From positions 1 through 32,200 of the forward strand of contig JAFTLK010000081.1 of NCBI GenBank assembly GCA_017455975.1: a stretch of DNA of 32,200 nt, read 5' to 3'. Position 1 is the first letter of the stretch. Every line of letters begins with the position of its first letter. This document shows positions 31,452 to 32,200 of this stretch, in pieces. The notes under the pieces were generated by a model. The model saw nothing but the letters and a program-made list of their open reading frames with translations. It had not been told where the DNA came from and did no database searches. Both the position numbers and the translations under genes were made by a program. The stretch is from Clostridia bacterium (GTDB taxonomy: Bacteria > Bacillota > Clostridia > Oscillospirales > CAG-272).

Positions 31452-32200
31452 ATGAAAAAGCTGTTATGTCTATTGTTTGCGATCTTTTTTGTGATGACGC
31501 TTGCGGCTTGCGGCGAATCCCAGCCTGCACAAACACCGAACCCGAAGCCATCGTATCACGGCGTTCCGTTTACTTCGGAAAAGGACACATCTACGATCTC
31601 ACTGCTGCTTCCCGACGGATGGGAAGTCAAGGAAATCACCGACGGCGACTGCTTCGGCGTTCCGATTCTGCATGGCTTGGTGATGCATCCGTCTGTCAAT
31701 CCGGAAATCGCTGTCACGGTTGCTTGCTGTGAGGGGTATCCCGGTCTTTGCGGCACCGGCAAAACCTTTGAAGACCTTGACTTCGGCGAGGATGCCGGCA
31801 GGGTCATCAAATCCACCGAAATTCTCGGTGAAATGCGCTCCGTCCTTGTCACATGGGAAGATAAGCCGCCGATGTATTATGCCGATTATGCAATTCCCGA
31901 AGCACTGGCAGCAGAATGGGAGCCGATGATTCTTGAGATTCTGTCCACCGCATTGATGGCAGAGAATGCACTTCCGCGTAAAGCCGCAGAAGAAGCAGCA
32001 ATCAACAAGTGGGGACAGGATTATGATGATGTATATGCCATGTCCTACGATCATTGCAACGGTAGTTGGATTGTTACTGTCCGTTATACCGATAAGGGTA
32101 TGGAAAGTTCTGTCCAGTATACCGTCGATGCGGATGGAGCAGCGAAACTTCGCATCAATCCCGAGATCTACTACGGCAAACCCGTCATCTACCTCTATCC
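31452..32200 (+). CDS. Lipoprotein fusing module A with a KPVIYLYP domain, 3' part outside the window
   Basis: 249 full codons, open to the edge. Signal peptide ends LAAC (Cys20). Residues 50-240 repeat the module seen in the 228-residue lipoprotein, including GLCGTG (98-103). The visible end reads GKPVIYLY, the exact opening of the domain in the 218-residue protein, so the complete protein should carry both modules in one chain. GAGGTG lies about 9 bases before the ATG; the gap from the previous gene is 48 bases. It uses more AT-ending codons than its neighbours near the start. Function unknown; expected on the outer face of the membrane. Confidence 0.75.
   Translation, partial: MKKLLCLLFAIFFVMTLAACGESQPAQTPNPKPSYHGVPFTSEKDTSTISLLLPDGWEVKEITDGDCFGVPILHGLVMHPSVNPEIAVTVACCEGYPGLCGTGKTFEDLDFGEDAGRVIKSTEILGEMRSVLVTWEDKPPMYYADYAIPEALAAEWEPMILEILSTALMAENALPRKAAEEAAINKWGQDYDDVYAMSYDHCNGSWIVTVRYTDKGMESSVQYTVDADGAAKLRINPEIYYGKPVIYLY

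Overview
The window looks like chromosome of a Clostridia-class Firmicute, probably an uncultured gut member of the Oscillospirales/Ruminococcaceae. The basis is roughly balanced base composition with GC-leaning third positions, strong AGGAGG ribosome binding sites, TTGACA/TATAAT sigma-A promoters at 17-base spacing, the Firmicute gene order adk-map-KOW-infA-rpmJ, zinc-type S4, S14, L24 and L36, and Gram-positive style lipoproteins. The order-level placement is inference. No tRNA, rRNA, CRISPR array or insertion sequence was recognised.

Left part (1-9.8 kb), small metabolic units: a ribbon-helix-helix regulator cut by the window edge (minus); a uridine kinase-like gene followed by a NodB-type polysaccharide deacetylase (plus); an AraC-type regulator divergent from an M20 amidohydrolase; a three-gene minus operon of two Gfo/Idh/MocA oxidoreductases around a sugar isomerase-like TIM barrel, closed by a bidirectional terminator; and, divergent from that operon, an orphan sugar-binding lipoprotein. 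The lipoprotein's reading frame is interrupted by one in-frame TAG 47 codons before a TAA that sits just ahead of a terminator.

Middle part (9.8-26.5 kb), the S10-spc-alpha ribosomal supercluster on the minus strand, read right to left: rpsJ rplC rplD rplW rplB rpsS rplV rpsC rplP rpmC rpsQ rplN rplX rplE rpsZ rpsH rplF rplR rpsE rpmD rplO secY adk map KOW-gene infA rpmJ rpsM rpsK rpsD rpoA rplQ. It starts from a strong promoter at 26463-26491, has a leader of nearly 400 bases and ends in a terminator at 9834-9859. Three non-coding stretches interrupt the otherwise tight packing: the leader, 364 bases between rpsZ and rpsH, and 179 bases between rpsD and rpoA. Each can form several hairpins, and the leader and the rpsZ-rpsH spacer share an identical 14-mer. 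infA has no ATG, GTG or TTG start and apparently begins with CTG.

Right part (26.7-32.2 kb), plus strand: a TSCPD-domain protein and a phosphoglucomutase, an eight-segment membrane protein, a 51-residue single-span protein, then a terminator and a group of envelope proteins of unknown function. In this group a lipoprotein and a membrane-anchored protein carrying a KPVIYLYP domain are adjacent separate genes. The next gene, cut by the window end, joins the same two modules in one chain. This split/fused pair is the best candidate here for an undescribed surface system.
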